Shown here one piece after another: positions 1 to 5,911 of a stretch of DNA of 8,253 bases. A program made the translations under genes and the position numbers. The first letter of the stretch is position 1, and each line of letters starts with the position of its first letter. A model generated the notes under the pieces. The model saw only the letters and a list, made by a program, of their open reading frames with translations. It was not told the origin of the DNA and did not search any database. The stretch is from Phycisphaerae bacterium (GTDB lineage Bacteria; Planctomycetota; Phycisphaerae; Tepidisphaerales; Tepidisphaeraceae): positions 1-8,253 of the forward strand of contig JACMJD010000378.1 in assembly GCA_014380825.1 (NCBI GenBank), read 5' to 3'.

Positions 1-98
1 ATCATATGGGCGACCGCGTTTCCGCCCGCTCCGCCGACCCCGATGATGCTGATTCTTGGGCGCAATTCGTCGGCGGTCTCGATCTGAACTGGCGTCAT
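1..98 (-). CDS. ftsZ: Cell division protein FtsZ, N-terminal fragment
   Basis: Only the first 32 codons lie in the window; the gene runs off the left edge. The reverse strand opens with ATG at 98 and reads a short leader followed by RISIIGVGGAGGNAVAHM. The GVGGAGGNAV segment (residues 20-29) is the first nucleotide-binding loop at the start of the FtsZ/tubulin GTPase fold, and it sits at the usual distance from the FtsZ N-terminus. FtsZ is the GTPase that assembles the cytoplasmic division ring. The start is supported by GGGGAG six bases upstream. Many Planctomycetes lack ftsZ, so its presence favours a lineage such as Phycisphaerae (inference). Another tubulin-like GTPase is possible because only the first loop is visible. 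Confidence 0.8.
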   Translation of the reverse strand, partial: MTPVQIETADELRPRISIIGVGGAGGNAVAHM

Positions 99-354
99 GG
101 CGATCTCCCCGGACCTGCTACAATTGTCGTTGCGACTCGCAGCATTGGTTCGTGATCAATGAATGCTCTTGATTCGATCCGACGCCCATAACGTAATAAT
201 ACCGGGCCGCCCTGTTCAAATTTAACTAGTTATCCTCATTAAGTCCACATCGGATCATTGAACAAGTGGATGCTGTCACGGCCGAGTCCAGGAAATACTG
301 GGGCAAAGCTATTCAAATTGCGGACCATGAGATTATTAAGTCCGTATCGGATAA
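99..354. other. Intergenic region between ftsZ and the Fur remnant
   Basis: No supported gene is visible in these 256 bases. The first part must hold the ftsZ promoter, read leftwards, but I could not choose one convincing pair of hexamers. Bases 181-360 contain 83 G+C of 180 (46%), against 39 of 60 (65%) in 361-420, so composition changes sharply at about 360. An open frame at 230-361 (+) of about 43 codons, ending in TAG, includes YWGKAIQIADHEIIKSV. It has no clear start or ribosome site and matches no family I know. Confidence 0.5.
238..352. repeat. Pair of imperfect 18-bp direct repeats, 97 bp apart
   Basis: ATTAAGTCC-NN-ATCGGAT occurs at 238-255 (NN = AC) and again at 335-352 (NN = GT), identical at 16 of 18 positions. 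The spacing of 97 bases is not a multiple of three, so this is not a repeated peptide. The second copy ends just before the point where Fur homology resumes. The pair could be a regulator-binding pair or the footprint of an insertion or deletion; the sequence alone does not decide. Confidence 0.5.
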
Positions 355-660
355 GGGGAGCTAGGCCATCGCGTCAGTCGGGCGACGGTTTATCGCACGC
401 TGGCGCACTTGCAGGATGCGGGCATTTGCCGGCAGGTGTTTTTCGACAACAAGCAGTCGTACTACGAAGTGATCGCCGGGCGGCAATCGTACGATCATCT
501 GATCTGCGTTGAGACGGGCCGCGTGATCGAATTCAACAGCGACAAGCTACGCGCCCTACGCGATGAGATCTGCAAAGAGCACGGCTTCACGCCGCTGTCA
601 CACCAGTTTCACGTTTTCGGAATCAGCAAGCGTTCTGCGGACGGCGGAAAAAAAGATTAG
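355..660 (+). pseudogene. Fur-family regulator lacking its N-terminal half
   Basis: After a TAA at 352-354 the frame reads HRVSRATVYRTLAHLQDAGI, which is the recognition helix and wing of the Fur winged-helix domain. It continues through the dimerisation and metal-binding domain with DHLICVETGRVIEF and a closing HGF...HQFHVFGIS. About the first 50 residues of a normal Fur protein (the first helices and an early metal ligand) are missing. They are not encoded in either other plus frame upstream. The only start in frame is TTG at 409, which lacks a ribosome site and would remove the recognition helix too. The usual CxxC zinc pair is reduced to one Cys (CVET), as in some Fur subgroups, so that alone is not decay. 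Fur proteins are cytoplasmic metal-responsive repressors; this copy probably cannot bind DNA. A short functional dimerising protein is the alternative. Confidence 0.65.
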
Positions 661-740
661 CCACAAAGGCACGAAGACACGAAGGAATTACAGGATCAGT
701 TGTTCTTGAATTCCCTTTGTGCCTTCGTGCCTTTGTGGCT
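659..740. repeat. Long hairpin made of 8-bp tandem units, possible terminator
   Basis: The left arm holds three tandem units of the form CACRAAGR (662-669, 670-677, 678-685). The right arm holds three units of the complementary form CCTTYGTG (714-721, 722-729, 730-737). The arms pair over about 30 bases with only a couple of mismatches or wobbles and enclose a loop of about 19 bases. The stem begins inside the TAG stop of the Fur remnant, so it may end transcription there, although no T-tract follows. I recall similar CACAAAGGCACGAAGG sequences as dispersed intergenic repeats in several bacterial groups (recollection, not searched). Confidence 0.75.
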
Positions 741-756
741 CAAATTCTTTGAATGG

Positions 757-776
757 AAAACCGCGCGTTCGCGCGG
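757..776 (-). terminator. Intrinsic terminator for a minus-strand transcript
   Basis: Read on the minus strand, CCGCGC (776-771), loop GAAC and GCGCGG (766-761) form a perfect six-pair GC stem, followed directly by TTTT. It lies 40 bases past the stop codon of the small minus-strand ORF at 816-902. The plus strand has no T-run after the stem, so the terminator is directional. Confidence 0.55.
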
Positions 777-815
777 ACGTCCGTTAACAAGTTGAAGAAG
801 GAAGATCGCTTTGCC

Positions 816-902
816 CTAACACAGGGCGATGAACGTCGCGAGGGTCAGGATCGCGATTCGGAACTTCTTGTCCCAGAAGGCGGGGTTGTTGAGCATTTGC
901 AT
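816..902 (-). CDS. Small single-pass membrane peptide, 28 residues (candidate)
   Basis: The minus strand encodes a 28-residue peptide from ATG at 902 (or a second ATG at 896) to TAG at 816-818. The N-terminal half is polar (MQMLNNPAFWDKKFR) and the C-terminal half is a continuous hydrophobic segment, FRIAILTLATFIALC, enough for one membrane-spanning helix. This is the pattern of bacterial small membrane proteins. GAGG at 913-916 lies 10 bases upstream of the first ATG, a promoter-like pair lies at 961-990 and an intrinsic terminator at 757-776. A nine-codon ORF (MAWPLFKVY) ends inside the same GAGG, which would allow coupling. I do not recognise a family. It could instead be an untranslated small RNA or chance. 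Confidence 0.4.
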   Translation of the reverse strand: MQMLNNPAFWDKKFRIAILTLATFIALC

Positions 903-960
903 CACGGATAGGCCTCAATACACCTTGAACAACGGCCATGCCATCAGCAGCCGCAGGTGG

Positions 961-990
961 ACTATAGCGGTCTATCCGGCCTCCACCCAA
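961..990 (-). promoter_or_regulatory. Candidate promoter for the small minus-strand unit
   Basis: On the minus strand TTGGGT (990-985) and TATAGT (966-961) are 18 bases apart. TATAGT matches the sigma-70 -10 consensus at five of six positions; the -35 matches at only three. Transcription would start near 954, giving a leader of about 50 bases before the 28-residue ORF. The -35 lies in the loop of the hairpin at 977-1000. Confidence 0.3.
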
Positions 991-1000
991 GCGGAGGCCG
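977..1000. repeat. Perfect 8-bp stem hairpin
   Basis: CGGCCTCC (977-984) and GGAGGCCG (993-1000) are exact inverted copies around an eight-base loop. On the plus strand TGTTTA follows, a poor T-tract, so termination is uncertain. No plus-strand gene ends nearby. Confidence 0.5.
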
Positions 1001-1178
1001 TGTTTATCGACACCCGACACCCTGACTCCCGGCTGGCCGCCCGTGAGGGATATCCCGGATGATGCCCTGAAGCATCGCTGAGGCATCATCGCAGCGGCGT
1101 CGTGCATCCCGTTAGCACCAAGCCGCAATGGTCTGAAACCGCGCATGCATCTGACAAGCTGTCGCCAACCGAAACCTC
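1001..1178. other. Noncoding stretch with a second hairpin
   Basis: I see no supportable gene here. A 138-codon open frame spans 784-1200 on the minus strand but has the low-quality composition of a chance frame in GC-rich DNA. A 9-bp perfect inverted repeat, GATGATGCC (1058-1066) and GGCATCATC (1082-1090), flanks 15 bases, and there is a 10-bp palindrome GGGATATCCC at 1047-1056. Confidence 0.4.
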
Positions 1179-1313
1179 GCAACGCCGAAAGCACCGGCAC
1201 ATCGAATGCTAGGTTGCCGAACGTTGCTCTTCTTCGAGATGGCTCAATATTTGCGACAAGAAAGCGGTTGCCGAGGGTTTAGACGCAACCGGTAAGGTCC
1301 TGCAACGTAGAAT
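1179..1313 (+). promoter_or_regulatory. Putative promoter and operator cluster of the AraC-family gene
   Basis: GTTGC or its complement GCAAC occurs six times here: 1179-1183, 1213-1217, 1223-1227, 1267-1271, 1285-1289 and 1302-1306. Two of them form an inverted repeat, CGGTTGC (1265-1271) and GCAACCG (1285-1291), and two direct copies at 1213 and 1223 are one helical turn apart. TAGAAT at 1308-1313 is a five-of-six match to a -10 box and would place the transcript start at or within two bases of the ATG at 1318. That suggests a leaderless mRNA, consistent with the missing ribosome site. No good -35 is visible, as expected for an activated promoter. Confidence 0.4.
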
Positions 1314-1317
1314 ACTT

Positions 1318-2529
1318 ATGTCAAAGTTGTATTCACCAACTGATCCCACGCCCCTGGCAAACCGCCCTGGTACGCCGTCGGGGGACGCGCTAAACGTCCG
1401 ACAACAATTCAATAATCTCCATCAGGCGATTGTGTTCGCTGATGCAGCCGTGGTGACCTCCCTTCCACGCGGAAGTCTGCAGGTTGCGCACCCGCAGAAC
1501 GTCAGCGACTCGCTGCTCAAGAGTTATCTCAAGGAATACAACACGCACGATCGGCCGGCTTGGGAAGCGATCACGCGCCAGCAAGCGGTGACCGCCGAAC
1601 AATGTTGGCCAGAGGGACGCTACGAGACGTCGCCCTACTTCGCCGGCCTATTGCGCGGCAACGGTCTGCGCTACGTGATCGCCGCGCCGCTGACGGCGCC
1701 GGTGATCGACGGCTACGCCGGCGCGGTCGAGCTGTTCCGCACCGAAGAGCAGGGACCGTTCTCGCCTGAAGATCTGAACGCGCTGACCGAGTTCGCGCGC
1801 GATCTGGATCGCGTGATCGAACGCGACCGCGAAGCTCGCCGAGGCGAGGCCGGCGCGCGATCGATCCCGATGAGCCATCGCACGACATCGCGGCAATTCA
1901 TTTTCGATTCGAAGCTGAACGTGTGCGTCGGCGAAGAAGCGTTCAACGCGCTGGACGCGAGCCTGCAGAACAACATTCTCGATCTGGCGCGGCAGCGCTT
2001 TGGCCAGGTGAACGGCAAGCAGTTGTCGACCGATCGCGTCTCACTGCCCGTTGCCAGCGGCGACCTCTGGAACTTCCGCGTGGTCACGCACAGCACGTAT
2101 CCGGCGCTGGGCGACGGCCCGTTCGTCTTCTTCTGCATCCAACCCGACTGCGCCGACTGGGGCCTGCTGCGCCCGGAAGATTTCGACGCTGATCAAGAGC
2201 TAGCCCGCCTGATCCCCGCATTGACTTTCATGCAGCAGGAATTCCACCGTGGCCCGACGCTCCAGGAGATCGCCAAGACGGTGCATTTGAGCCCGTTCCA
2301 CTTCCACCGAAGGTTCACGGAACTGCTCGGGATTACACCCAAGCATTTCTTGCTGGATTGCCAAATCGAACAGGCCAAGGAGCAGCTGGTTGCCCGTGAA
2401 AAAGAACTGAGCGAAATCGCCACGGCGTGCGGCTTCGCGCACCAGAGCCATTTTACGAGCAGATTCAAACAGGCCACGGGTTTGACGCCCACGAGGTGGC
2501 GACGATTGGCGAATGAGGCAGCGAGGTAG
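1318..2529 (+). CDS. AraC-family transcriptional regulator with N-terminal sensor region
   Basis: This 403-residue protein ends in a full AraC/XylS DNA-binding domain. The first helix-turn-helix is at about residues 314-334 (LQEIAKTVHLSPFHFHRRF) and the second at about 366-387 (IATACGFAHQSHFTSRFKQ), followed by the usual GLTPTRWR tail. Residues 30-170 have the alternating helix and strand pattern of a GAF-like sensor, with NGLRYVIAAPL and GYAGAVELFR resembling GAF core strands. Residues 190-290 form a second region, perhaps PAS-like. The ligand is unknown. The length exceeds the roughly 300 residues of classical AraC proteins because of the sensor regions. The ATG at 1318 has no Shine-Dalgarno site; see the upstream motifs. 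It precedes mqnA on the same strand but is separated by about 300 bases with hairpins, so no operon is implied. Family assignment is secure; sensor domains are inferred. Confidence 0.9.
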   Translation: MSKLYSPTDPTPLANRPGTPSGDALNVRQQFNNLHQAIVFADAAVVTSLPRGSLQVAHPQNVSDSLLKSYLKEYNTHDRPAWEAITRQQAVTAEQCWPEGRYETSPYFAGLLRGNGLRYVIAAPLTAPVIDGYAGAVELFRTEEQGPFSPEDLNALTEFARDLDRVIERDREARRGEAGARSIPMSHRTTSRQFIFDSKLNVCVGEEAFNALDASLQNNILDLARQRFGQVNGKQLSTDRVSLPVASGDLWNFRVVTHSTYPALGDGPFVFFCIQPDCADWGLLRPEDFDADQELARLIPALTFMQQEFHRGPTLQEIAKTVHLSPFHFHRRFTELLGITPKHFLLDCQIEQAKEQLVAREKELSEIATACGFAHQSHFTSRFKQATGLTPTRWRRLANEAAR

Positions 2530-2547
2530 TTTTCATGGAAACTATCT
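2525..2547. repeat. Small imperfect inverted repeat over the AraC-gene stop
   Basis: GGTAGTTTTC and GAAACTATC flank a short loop around 2535-2537 with one wobble or bulge. It overlaps the TAG at 2527-2529. There is no T-tract, so its role is unclear. Confidence 0.3.
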
Positions 2548-2569
2548 CGGTTAATCTGCGCATGATCTA

Positions 2570-2600
2570 GCGCCTTCTTCAGCTTCGCTGAGGAAGGCGC
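2570..2600 (+). terminator. Strong hairpin after the AraC-family gene
   Basis: GCGCCTTCTTCAGC (2570-2583) pairs with GCTGAGGAAGGCGC (2587-2600) across a three-base loop, with one wobble in 14 pairs. The following CTTCGTTCCTT is only moderately T-rich. Its position 40 bases after the stop fits a terminator; a dispersed palindrome is the alternative. Confidence 0.5.
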
Positions 2601-2831
2601 CTTCGTTCCTTCGGCGAGAATCCCGTGTATTTCAAGGGCGCGCATCGCGTGAAAGCGCCAATCGTCGTTTAGCCGTCGCATCCGCGCCACGTCTTTCGCC
2701 TCCTGCGGAAAACACGCGGCGTGGACGCCGCAGCTAAACAAGTTCCTTTCCGAACGCTCCTGCACATCACCAAGGCTCTTTCAAATCGGTTGAAACGAAG
2801 CCACCGTTTTGTCTCCTGCTTATGGTTTGAT
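2601..2831. other. Intergenic stretch before mqnA
   Basis: No supported gene lies here. A small GC hairpin, GCGGCG (2716-2721) and CGCCGC (2726-2731) with a four-base loop, is present. The mqnA frame is open back to a GTG at 2721, but those 37 codons lie upstream of family homology and have no ribosome site. On the minus strand an open frame passes through (including LNDDWRFHAMRALEIHG), but it continues as the antisense of the AraC gene and matches no family I know. No convincing mqnA promoter was found. Confidence 0.4.
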
Positions 2832-3668
2832 ATGACTACGCGCGTGAGCACCATCGCATCATCCGTCCGCACGCTGGCCGTGGGGAGCGTAAGCTTCTTG
2901 AACGCTCGGCCGTTGATTTATGGCCTGGAATCGGCGGACGATCTGAAGCTGTCGCTGGATGTGCCGGCGAAGTTGCTTGAGGGGTTGCGAAGCGAGCGGT
3001 ACGCCGTCGCGCTGTTGCCGGTGGTTGATTATCAGCGGATGGAGAACCTGTGCATCGTGCCCAGCGGCGGGATCGGGTGCGATGGGCCGACGATGACCGT
3101 TCGGCTGTTCAGTCAGCAGCCGATTCGTGAAACGCGCGTGCTGGCGTGCGATCCGGATTCGCACACGTCGGTGGCGCTGGCGCGGATTATCCTGTCGGAG
3201 AGATTCGGCATCTCGCCAGAGTTCATCGATCTGCAGGACTCGTGCGGCGGGGCGGGTGAGGCGCGGCTGCTGATCGGCGACAAGGTCGTCTGCGAAGAGC
3301 CAGCCGGGTTCGAGCATCAGCTGGACCTGGGCGCGGCGTGGAAGGAAATGACCGGCCTTCCATTCGTGTTCGCGGTGTGGATCGCCCGACAGAAAGACAG
3401 CAAAGGCGGAATCGATCTGGGCGATCTGCCCGCGCGACTAAGCGAAGCGAAGCGCGCGGGCTTGGCGAACGTGCGCGAGATCGTCACCAAATACGCCATC
3501 CCGCGCGGTTGGCCGGCGGGAATGGCGCTTCAGTATCTCACGCTGTACCTGAAGTACGACATTGGCCCGACGCAGCTACAGGCGATTTCTCTGTTTCACG
3601 AGAAAGCGGCGGGGCACGGAATCATTTCTGCGAATCCGGCGCCGCTCCGTTTGTATCGCGCGAGCTGA
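2832..3668 (+). CDS. mqnA: Chorismate dehydratase MqnA (futalosine pathway of menaquinone synthesis)
   Basis: MqnA removes water from chorismate to give 3-[(1-carboxyvinyl)oxy]benzoate, the first committed step of the futalosine route to menaquinone, in the cytoplasm. The 278-residue product matches the family in length and order of motifs: GSVSFLNARPLIYGL at residues 18-32, DVPAKLLEGL at 43-52, ALLPVVDYQR at 60-69 and CIVPSGGIGCDGPTMTV at 74-90. DPDSHTSVALARIIL follows at 107-121, and near the middle DLGAAWKEMTGLPFVFAVW at 165-183. The fold is that of a periplasmic-binding-protein-like enzyme with no signal peptide. The ATG at 2832 was chosen because family homology begins about a dozen residues later; GTG at 2721 would add 37 unrelated residues. 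Neither has a ribosome site. MqnD is a relative, but the GSVSFLNARP start fits MqnA better. No other mqn gene is in the window. Confidence 0.93.
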   Translation: MTTRVSTIASSVRTLAVGSVSFLNARPLIYGLESADDLKLSLDVPAKLLEGLRSERYAVALLPVVDYQRMENLCIVPSGGIGCDGPTMTVRLFSQQPIRETRVLACDPDSHTSVALARIILSERFGISPEFIDLQDSCGGAGEARLLIGDKVVCEEPAGFEHQLDLGAAWKEMTGLPFVFAVWIARQKDSKGGIDLGDLPARLSEAKRAGLANVREIVTKYAIPRGWPAGMALQYLTLYLKYDIGPTQLQAISLFHEKAAGHGIISANPAPLRLYRAS

Positions 3669-3704
3669 CCGCGCTTGCGGATCCGCGCGAGTGCGTGCGC
3701 GCTA

Positions 3705-3784
3705 TGTCATCCTGAGCGTACACGCGAAGGATCTAGCTTCGCATGTGAGGCTAGATCCTTCGCGGAGTACCGCTCTGGATGACA
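3705..3784. repeat. Interrupted palindromic repeat between converging genes
   Basis: Outer arms TGTCATCC (3705-3712) and GGATGACA (3777-3784) and inner arms GCGAAGGATCTAG (3724-3736) and CTAGATCCTTCGC (3751-3763) are perfect inverted pairs. Unpaired stretches of 11 and 13 bases separate outer from inner arms, and a 14-base loop closes the structure. It sits between the mqnA stop (3668) and the stop of the facing PEP-CTERM gene (3792), so it could act as a two-way terminator. TGTCATCCTGAGCG...GAAGGATCT is a motif I recall as a common dispersed repeat in several phyla (recollection). Confidence 0.75.
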
Positions 3785-3791
3785 ATCTCTT

Positions 3792-4511
3792 CTAGCGAGC
3801 GCGCGTCTGTCGTCGTCGCATCATTCCCGCGCCGACGATTCCGATCATCGCCATGCTCGTCGGTTCCGGCACCGGCGTGATGTTCAGGTTATCGATCATC
3901 CCGCGCGGCACTGTGTAGTTGCCGTTGAGCGTGGCGTAGAGGTGCAGCGAATCGAACTCGACTCCGCCGACGCTCATTGTTTGGAACGTCGGGTTGTCGC
4001 GACCGGTGGTCGGGCCGGCGATCGTAAATGTGTCGCTGGTGACGACCACGTTGTTCTTCACGGCGTCCAAGTGATACACGATGCCGCCCCACGGGCCGTT
4101 CTCGTAGAAGGCGATGTCGAAGCTCGCCGCGCTGCCACCGCCGGCCACGTCCATCCAGACCGACGCGAGCGCGCCGATCGAGAGGTTGTCGCCGTTGATG
4201 AACGTGTTGCCGAACGTCAGCGAGTTGATCGCGCTGCCGTACGTCGGGAACCCGTCGTAGAAGAGCGTGGCGTTCTCGACGATCGTCTGATCGCCGTTGT
4301 CGGTCGGCCCGAACGGTTCGCCGTCGGCGTAGAAACCGCTGACGTTGTTCACGTCGCGATAAGTCACGCCGTTGTGCGTGAAGGTCGCGCCGAGAAATCC
4401 TTCGGACAAATCTTCATAAGTCGACACCGGCCGCGCGCTGGCAAGCGAAGACGCGCCGAACAGTGCGACAGCCACGGCACAGAAAGCGGGGAACTTGATG
4501 CGATGATTCAT
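3792..4511 (-). CDS. PEP-CTERM sorting-domain protein
   Basis: The 239-residue product has a Sec signal peptide (MNHRIKFPAFCAVAVALFG, probable cleavage after ASA near residue 26). A glycine- and aspartate-rich, beta-rich middle without a recognised enzymatic motif follows. A PEP-CTERM tail closes it: VPEP at residues 214-217, a short hydrophobic stretch (SMAMIGIVGAGMM) and a basic end (RRRQTRAR). Such proteins are exported, then processed and sorted by an exosortase, and are often linked to exopolysaccharide or surface matrix. The ATG at 4511 was chosen because GGGAG lies eight bases upstream and it begins a normal signal peptide; ATG at 4526 would add five residues. It is last in the leftward group, 68 bases after the preceding gene. 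No exosortase gene is present in the window. The function of the middle region is unknown. Confidence 0.88.
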   Translation of the reverse strand: MNHRIKFPAFCAVAVALFGASSLASARPVSTYEDLSEGFLGATFTHNGVTYRDVNNVSGFYADGEPFGPTDNGDQTIVENATLFYDGFPTYGSAINSLTFGNTFINGDNLSIGALASVWMDVAGGGSAASFDIAFYENGPWGGIVYHLDAVKNNVVVTSDTFTIAGPTTGRDNPTFQTMSVGGVEFDSLHLYATLNGNYTVPRGMIDNLNITPVPEPTSMAMIGIVGAGMMRRRQTRAR

Positions 4512-4579
4512 GACTCCAACTCCCATAGCTCGAAGAAAACGTCGAACAACATGAACGACGAGGAACAGCTTTGGAAAAA

Positions 4580-5809
4580 CTACGGCGCCGGCGGCAAATC
4601 GTGCCGCAACATCACCGAAGCGGGGATCGGCGGATAACGCATCCGCACGCGATAGACTTCAAAATCCTTCGCGTTCCAGCCGGTCTGCTGAAACACGGTT
4701 TCGAGAATGTCGCCGTAATCCGGAATGTCCGCCGTGCGCACGCGGTCGAGGCCGCGACCAAGTTGCTGGAGGCGATCGCCAACTGGCAGCAGGTCTCGCG
4801 CATCCTGAGTAGTGGGGGAGATCAGTTCGCCGAACACGCACAGCTCGCGCCGGGCGCCGGGGAACAGATCGCGGTGGACAAAGTGATCGGTAATGAGCAG
4901 TTCGCCCGGCGTGCGCACGCCGGTGCCGAACAGCGCGGTCTCGCCCGGCGTGGTCTGATGCGCCGGCGCGACTTCGCGCAGGATCTCGCCGGTGATAACG
5001 GTGCTCGCGCCGGTTTGACCAACCGGGCCGGGCAGCAATTCGTCTTCGAGCATTCCCTGCTCGCCCAGCCGGCGCTGCACGGGCGGCAGCGGTTGCGAGC
5101 AGAAGCGTTCCATGATCGGCACGCCAAGCTGGCGCACCGCGGGCGAATCGAGCAAGGCGGTGCGGTTCGGCGCGCGCTGCACGCCGTCGTCAGTCTGCAC
5201 CACCGATTGCGAGAACGGCCAGCGCACGTTCGAGCGCGTGCGCACCAGGCCGATCAAACCCTGGATGCGCACCATGTCAAAGTAAGGCGTTCGCGCCGAT
5301 GGCGCGAGAATGATCGTGGCCAGCAGGCGCTTGGCGCGCACGCCGAAGATGTAGCTGTTTCCGGTGAACGCCTGCTTTCGCCAGCGCGCTTCGGTGTCTT
5401 CATCAGGCGGACCGTTGCCGCGCGCTTCGACAAGCATCTCGAGCATCTCGCGGTCTTCAGCGTGAGTCGCGATGAGCTGATGAAACTGCGAAACGGTTTC
5501 CGTGACTTTGTCGAGCAGTTCCTTCGAGACGCCGCGCAACCGGGCGGACTTGATCCAGACATCCAGCCCGCGCGCGTTCGGCAGAAACTTGACCGCCGAC
5601 ATCGGATCGTCAGCGAACGCGACGTTCCACAGTTGCCACCCGAGCTTGCGGTGGATGCCGAACGAATCGGTGACGTCCTGGGCGCGCGACGACCCGCCAC
5701 AGACGACTTCGATGGCGGCCGCGACGTTGCGGCGCAGATCGGTGACGACCGAAGCGATGTCGCGTGAGAAGTCGGCGGAGATTTCGGGATCCGATAGCCG
5801 CGAGGTCAC
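4580..5809 (-). CDS. Conserved-looking protein of unknown function, possible helix-turn-helix
   Basis: A 409-residue reading frame with coding-like composition but no family I can name. It has no signal peptide or membrane segment, so it is probably cytoplasmic. Residues about 41-64 (SRAQDVTDSFGIHRKLGWQLWN) have the spacing of a helix-turn-helix, and the next segment to about 130 is helical. The C-terminal two thirds mix strands and helices, with a Pro-rich stretch near 238-264 and Gly-Pro motifs. A DNA-binding regulator is possible, but this is inference. The start is a GTG at 5809 with no ribosome site; the frame is open further upstream without a better start, so the N-terminus is uncertain. 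It lies 102 bases after the lipoprotein gene and 68 before the PEP-CTERM gene, in the same direction. Confidence 0.75.
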   Translation of the reverse strand: MTSRLSDPEISADFSRDIASVVTDLRRNVAAAIEVVCGGSSRAQDVTDSFGIHRKLGWQLWNVAFADDPMSAVKFLPNARGLDVWIKSARLRGVSKELLDKVTETVSQFHQLIATHAEDREMLEMLVEARGNGPPDEDTEARWRKQAFTGNSYIFGVRAKRLLATIILAPSARTPYFDMVRIQGLIGLVRTRSNVRWPFSQSVVQTDDGVQRAPNRTALLDSPAVRQLGVPIMERFCSQPLPPVQRRLGEQGMLEDELLPGPVGQTGASTVITGEILREVAPAHQTTPGETALFGTGVRTPGELLITDHFVHRDLFPGARRELCVFGELISPTTQDARDLLPVGDRLQQLGRGLDRVRTADIPDYGDILETVFQQTGWNAKDFEVYRVRMRYPPIPASVMLRHDLPPAP

Positions 5810-5911
5810 GATGGAAGACAGGTTACATCGGCGTCAGGCAGTTTCAAGGAAAATTTCGGAAATTAGTGCAAGACTTTTTTGTAAGGTGGTAATGGATTGG
5901 CTTGAATGTAC

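Noticed and set aside
258..512. 84-codon plus-strand open frame over the Fur remnant
   Set aside because: It overlaps Fur homology in another frame and shows no Fur N-terminal similarity, so it does not rescue the gene by frameshift.
784..1200. 138-codon minus-strand open frame
   Set aside because: It has no recognisable motif, low-quality composition and covers hairpins; the 28-codon frame at 816-902 in another frame is the better candidate.
1239..1295. 18-codon plus-strand ORF as a leader peptide before the AraC gene
   Set aside because: There is no ribosome site, attenuator structure or codon run to support it, and it lies within the putative operator region.
2193..2765. 190-codon minus-strand open frame
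   Set aside because: Most of it is antisense to the conserved helix-turn-helix domain of the AraC gene, and the remainder crosses hairpins with no known homology.
3942..4637. 231-codon plus-strand open frame
   Set aside because: It is antisense to the PEP-CTERM gene, whose signal peptide and sorting tail are clear.
4571..5767. 398-codon plus-strand open frame opposite the unknown gene
   Set aside because: It is rich in His, Arg and Ala, as expected from the antisense of GC-rich coding DNA; the minus-strand frame has a better balanced composition and fits the direction of its neighbours.
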